Of a DNA stretch of 64,000 bases, positions 59,180-64,000 are shown piece by piece. A program made the position numbers and the translations under genes. Below the pieces are notes generated by a model, which searched no databases, was not told where the DNA came from, and was given only the letters and a program-made list of their open reading frames with translations. The stretch is from the NCBI GenBank assembly GCA_015179045.1, contig WHUZ01000002.1, positions 2,604,001 through 2,668,000 on the forward strand. The letters are read 5' to 3'. This stretch comes from Kalaharituber pfeilii (Eukaryota > Ascomycota > Pezizomycetes > Pezizales > Pezizaceae). Each line of letters begins with the position of its first letter. Positions within the stretch are counted from its first letter, which is position 1.

Positions 59180-59972
59180 CAATGAATCCAACAGGCCAGG
59201 CCAGGCCAGGCCAACAGACCTGGACTGACTTGGACCGTGAAATTCTAGGCCTAGTATGGCCTGAAACAATCAGGCCAATCAGGCCGGTCCAGGCCAACCA
59301 GGCCAGTCCAGACTATTTAGGCCAGTCCAGACCATTCAGGTCAGCTCAGGCCATTCAGGCAGGTTTAAGCCAATTAAACAAATCCCTCCACAGCTATCTA
59401 GGTGAATTAAGGCCAGCGTTTACCAGATTTTTGAGTATTTAAATGAGTAGAATCTTCCATATATCTAGAATTTTAAACAGCAGCGGTATACGACATTAGT
59501 CAAGTTGTATCATGTACCTAAATCCTCACCATAGCCCACAGGGCGGCATGTGAGTAATGATAAAAGAAAAAAAAAAGTATGTATCACACTTTATATTCAA
59601 GCATATATACTAACAAATATTTAGATAAGACGGACCTTCCAGACAATATAACAGACGGGACTCAATTCTTTGGTGATGATACCTAATGAGTGACTGTCAA
59701 TTACTGATAGTGGAAATATCCAGGACTATTATTAAAATCTAATTCACCTGGGTTAAATTCTGAAATCACTTGAATTTACGTAAATGGCTTGGTTGACCTG
59801 GACCGGCCTGGTTGGCCTGGACCGACCTGGACCGGCCTGAATGGCTTGGACCGGCCTAGTTGGCATGGACCGGCCTAGTTGGCATGGACCGGCCCAGGCC
59901 ACTGAGAATACCGGCTTGGACCGGTCCAGGTGGTTTCGGTCCAATTCAAATCATGGCCTGTTGGATTCATTG
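59180..59972. mobile_element. Non-autonomous DNA transposon with GGCC-minisatellite arms and 8-bp TSD
   Basis: Ends are perfect inverted repeats: CAATGAATCCAACAGGCC at 59180-59197 and its reverse complement at 59955-59972. The element is flanked by identical 8-base sequences ACTACCTC at 59172-59179 and 59973-59980 (a ninth base, C, is ambiguous). Each arm then carries about 170-210 bases of a GGCC/GGTCC-rich minisatellite in opposite orientation (59191-59380 and 59775-59960). The 350-base AT-rich middle has no ORF. An 8-bp duplication suits hAT elements; long arms and a possible 9-bp duplication would also suit Mutator-like elements. No transposase is in the window. Confidence 0.85.
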
Positions 59973-59980
59973 ACTACCTC

Positions 59981-61639
59981 CAGACTATTTCTAGAGCCTT
60001 TACTATTCCTTTTGAGGCTTCATATAAGACTCCGTACCACGGCCAATCGTGCTATGAACAGGATGCCCCGTACTGAACAAAGACTATGCAGGACGTCGGC
60101 ACTAAGCTCCTAGAGCAGCATTATTCGGCTTTAGTACCAGACCCTACTACCTCCGTACGTCGGTGTTTTAAAAAAAGCATGCTGAGTCATCAGCAAACCG
60201 CGCTATGCTGGTTTTCCTGGTATTGGTTCTGTGACCCTTGCATAAAAATGAGTTGCTGCCCATCAATTGAAGTTTTTTGTGCCAAGCCGCAGCAGCCTAA
60301 GCTTGCGTTGCATCATCTTGCAGCGAGTGTCGTCGCCCCATCTCCCCAGCACCTCTCGTCGAAAAGCGATCATCATCATTGGGCACTACCCCATACCAGT
60401 TAGCCAACAGCCTTCGCCGATACAGGTACTTTAATTCAACTAGACCAACTGAGTTTATTTGCCATTGCACTCAGGTGTCCTGGTGAAATGGTCAGTCATT
60501 CTGCGATGTTGCTAAGTTCTACGCCTAAGCAGCGCATCTATCGAGGCCATCATTATAAAAATGGACGGAGAGCACAATTATTTTTATAATTGAGGTGCGA
60601 TCATCCCGTGTCAACGAGATAACGGGCGTGGGAACAGTAGGGCTCACAGTGTAAGGAATTTACACAGGACTTGGATGACCATACTCTGCTGTTAAGGAAG
60701 CTAAGTTCCTGGAGCTCATGAGAAGACTTAACCAGTACGTTCATTTACCTTGATACCCCAGCACAGCTCCATTGGGACATGTTGGGGCAAGTTCGCGGCT
60801 GTCGACTACAGTTACATCCACATCCTTGACAAGAAGCCGCCTCACCATTAGTTTAGATACCCTTTGCATTGCTCCTCTTGCAGATCATTGAAGATACCTA
60901 CGACGAGGAACTGGGCAGCATACACCCTCCTGGCCTGGGGAGTCTAAAGCCACACTATGAATCAATCTCAGATGGGTGCGAGTCTCTATGGATTGATCTT
61001 TTCACAAGAATGTTTATTCCTATTCTTCCTTGGACTGTGAATGCTCTCAGAACGCAATTGAGGCTTCCATTCGTGGCTGTCTCAAATCACCATACATGCA
61101 TGACGGAAGCTTGCATACATCAGGCCTGACTGGCTCAAGGCCTCCCGCAGGTACAATGCAAACCCCAGAAACTGTGTATCTTCCATCATGTTGCATGTGC
61201 GGAAGGAACTGAACTCACCCAGTAGTCGTTTGTATCCAATGCAGACAAACATACCCAACGGGAGTGTGGTCTATACTGAGTTCTCCTTCCTCTTCCCCAA
61301 AAAGGAGCCTGGCCATGCACAATTGCGTTCTTCCGGTAGGCTCTCACATAGCTAGCCTTGTTTTTTCTGGAGGTAAACTCAAGTTGACCTGCACTCTTGT
61401 GAATCTTGCCTCCATAAGTATCAACTGTATTGATCTGTCTATAAACCCTCTTTAACCACTTCATGTTACCATTCGGGTTCACTCCACTTCGTCTACCAGC
61501 ACAAATTCTTCTTGACTTGATTCCAGATCCACCTCCAGCATCCCCTCGATTACCCTCAAGGCAAGCAGCAGCACAAGCCGAAGTGCAAACATCGATATAT
61601 ACTACTGCATACCAATCTCCATCGACACAGAGAAAGAAA
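59981..61639. other. Intergenic; no supported gene
   Basis: Short plus frames at 60086-60403 and 60869-61129 have no recognisable domain. Upstream of the dynamin gene the last 150 bases are CA- and A-rich before the ATG. No RNA gene recognised. Confidence 0.45.
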
Positions 61640-63993
61640 ATGCCTTTCACTGATCAACCAAATAGTTCCCCTGTCAATCCATTGGATTCAAGAGAGAAAT
61701 CACATCTCTTTGATATTATAGACAAGTTCAGGGAATTGGGTATACAAGAGGACATACCTCTGCCACAGGTAATTCACCTCCAGAAAATCACTCTAGCGAT
61801 TATCCGTCATCCTCATGAAATGCTAGATATCAGGAATTGAAACTGACAGTGATATCTCAATCAGCTCGTTGTCGTTGGTGATCAAAGTTCTGGCAAATCC
61901 TCGCTTCTTGAGGGATTGACCGGCCTTCCGTTTCCGGTAGCAGGAACAATATGTACTCGTTTTGCGACACAAATTGTGTTCAGAAGAACCGCGCCCGATG
62001 AAGGAGAGAGGATTAGGATTTCTATTATCCCGTCTAAGAATTGTACTGAGGAACAAAAGGAAGCGTTACGTGAGTTTTCACAAGACGTGGAGACGTTGGA
62101 TGCAGATGAGTTTCAGGGCCTTATTGAGAAGGTATTTGTCCCCATTTTTATTCTCTGTATATAGCTCATAAAAAATGACTACTAATTCGATACTGGGATT
62201 TATTACAGGCCTCCTCAGCAATGGGCCTTCCAAAACCAGGTGAACTTCGTGAAATGAAAAGCGGACCACGCTTTTCAGATGACGTTTTGAAGATTGAACT
62301 TTCCGGTCCCAACCATACCCATTTCAGCGTTGTAGATGTTCCGGGGATATTCCAGGCGGCCACCGTCCTCCAATCAGAAGATGATATTGAAATGATCGAA
62401 ACCCTTGTCAAGGGTTATATTGGTGATAGCCGTACAATCATCCTGTATGTTCCCTACATTTCTTCATAAACTACTTACCATTGGACCCAGAGCTAATACA
62501 ATCTCTTGATGACATGAAGAGCAGTTGCCTCTTCACTACACGAAACTGCAAACCAGAAAGTGTTCCGCCTTGCCAAAGATGCAGACCCATCAGGCTCACG
62601 CACCCTCGGTGTCTTAACGAAACCAGACGCCGTCCAACGCGGTGACGAACAACGTGTGATCGATGTTGCGCGGAACAATGTGACCAAGCTCCATCATGGT
62701 TGGTTTGTGGTGCGGAACCGCTCAACCCAGGATATTGCAGATGGTGTAACTCTGGAGCAACGCAATGCCAATGAAGCTGCCTTCTTCAGCCAGCCCCCCT
62801 GGAAAGCCCTCCCAGCAGACCGTGTTGGGATCCGCGCTTTAGAGAAGTTCTTGAAAGCACTGCTCAATGACCATGTACGCCGGGAGTTCCCCACCTTATT
62901 GCGAGAGATGGATGGTCTTATCACCAAAGCTGAGCGGGAGCTTGAGAAAATGGGACCTCCCAGGGAGACCCCGGACGAGCAACGACAGATTCTGACACAC
63001 CTCGCAGGCGAATTTTATAAGTTAGCGAACAACGCAATTCTAGGGCACTATCGGGATGACTTTTTCACAACGACCAATAAGGAATCGAAGCGCAGGCTCC
63101 GCATGCGTGTTGTGGCGTCAAACGAGAAGTTTGCGGAAAATGTTATGCTTCAAGGATGCCAGCGTGAATTTGACAATATCATGGACAAAGACCAATGTGA
63201 TGTATCTACGGAAGAACTCATAAAAAATCCAGACTCGATATATTATGTCATCAAGCAAATCCATTCAGAATCCAGAGGCATGGAGCTGCCTGGAATGGTC
63301 AATCCCATCGTAGTACAGAATATCTTCCATTGGCAAAGCATGTCTTGGGATGCACTAGCGAAAGAGTACCTCCAGGAGGTGAAAACAGTTGTGGACTCGT
63401 TTGTCGACACACTGCTCAAGTATGTTTGCGCAGACGAAGAATTGGAATCGCGGATCCACATGAGACTCGAGCAGAGGGTGAAGAAAGGGTATGTCGACGC
63501 TGAGGAGGAGCTGAAAAATATCTTGAAGTCAGAGAGGGATGGAGTTTTGTTGACATTGGATGAAGGGTACGTAGTGGAATTGCAAAAGGCGAGGAATCAG
63601 AGGAACTTGCTGGCGTTGAAGAAGGTCGATCTGAGTGTTTCCAATGAATCGGGTAAGGATAAATTTGAGGTCTTAGAGAGCATCTTGTCGGCAGTCTCAC
63701 CCAGCAACGAGGTACAGACTGTGAACGACATTCACGACATTTTGAAGGCGTTCTACTATATTGCACAGAAACGGTTCGTGGATACCGTCGTGGCGCAGGT
63801 GGTCGAGAGACACTTCTTGGCAAAGGAGGATGCGCCAGCAAAGTGCTTTAGTCCTGAGTGGGTCGCGAGTTTGGGGGTGCAGGAGCTGCAGGGGATTGCA
63901 GGCGAGGATAGGGATGTGAGCGCCAGGAGGGCGGAGCTGCTGGAGAAGCTGGAGAAATGGAAGGCAGCAAGGAAGGTTGCGGCGGGATGGTAA
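61640..63993 (+). CDS. Dynamin/Mx-like GTPase
   Basis: Four exons, 61640-61768, 61865-62131, 62209-62444 and 62520-63993, sum to 2106 nt (701 residues). The GTPase domain carries G1 G-D-Q-S-S-G-K-S (about residues 48-55), a Thr-containing switch I, G3 D-V-P-G (D-L-P-G in classical dynamins) and G4 T-K-P-D. The stalk and a C-terminal GTPase-effector-like domain follow (K-A-F-Y-Y-I-A-Q-K-R-F-V-D), with no PH or Pro-rich domain. This matches the Mx/Vps1-derived, taxonomically expanded dynamin-like proteins of filamentous fungi rather than Vps1 or Dnm1 themselves. Membrane remodelling is the family role; the specific target is unknown. Intact, ATG in AAAGAAAATG context, stop near the right edge. 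Confidence 0.9.
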
Positions 63994-64000
63994 ATAACGG

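Noticed and set aside
60600..60740. 5S rRNA-like words (GACCATACTCTGCTG, AAGCTAAGTTCCT)
   Set aside because: Only short resemblance to 5S sequence; helices and the internal control region could not be laid out.

Overview
The window is nuclear DNA of a filamentous ascomycete. The evidence is frequent spliceosomal introns of about 45-90 nt with GT..CTAAC..AG signals, eukaryotic orthologues such as RAD3/XPD, mevalonate kinase, a fused HIS7 and a SCYL1-type pseudokinase, and fungal Ty1/copia and Ty3/gypsy remnants. The gene content and the heavy, decayed transposon load would suit a Pezizomycete (truffle or morel relative). That placement is inference; no rRNA or other marker is present.

Layout. 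1-10 kb is repeat-dominated: a retropepsin-like fragment at the left edge, an orphan partial gene, an NADP-isocitrate dehydrogenase pseudogene joined directly to a gypsy pol fragment, a cluster of LTR fragments, and an internally deleted copia element. 10.6-18.7 kb is a housekeeping island, all on the minus strand: a MARVEL-domain membrane protein, methylcrotonyl-CoA carboxylase alpha, and a SCYL1/Cex1-like pseudokinase. 20.2-21.7 kb holds an unrecognised plus-strand gene. 24-29.4 kb carries ERG12 and RAD3 (plus). 29.6-33.5 kb carries a Csk1-like CDK and HIS7 (minus; HIS7 has a 1-nt frameshift in a homopolymer). 34.5-38 kb carries a KduD-like SDR diverging from myo-inositol oxygenase. 39.3-43 kb carries glutathione reductase and dephospho-CoA kinase (minus).

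43-47.5 kb is degenerate again: decayed ORFs, a copia scrap and two small orphan ORFs. 48-52.5 kb has a putative INO80 Iec3-like subunit and a single-pass PY-motif membrane protein. 52.5-61.5 kb is a gene desert of decayed coding remnants, minisatellites and non-autonomous DNA transposons. One of these is a 793-bp element with 18-bp perfect terminal inverted repeats, an exact 8-bp target duplication and GGCC-rich minisatellite arms. 61.6-64 kb holds a complete dynamin/Mx-like GTPase.

Exon models were built by matching splice signals to reading frame and conserved protein motifs. For most multi-exon genes the summed exon length is divisible by three, which supports the model. HIS7 is the exception because of its frameshift. 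The most interesting points are the arm-repeat transposon, a probable non-AUG mitochondrial leader on glutathione reductase, 10-nt and 20-nt microexons in RAD3, the HIS7 frameshift, the isocitrate dehydrogenase/gypsy chimera, and the inositol oxygenase-SDR divergent pair.
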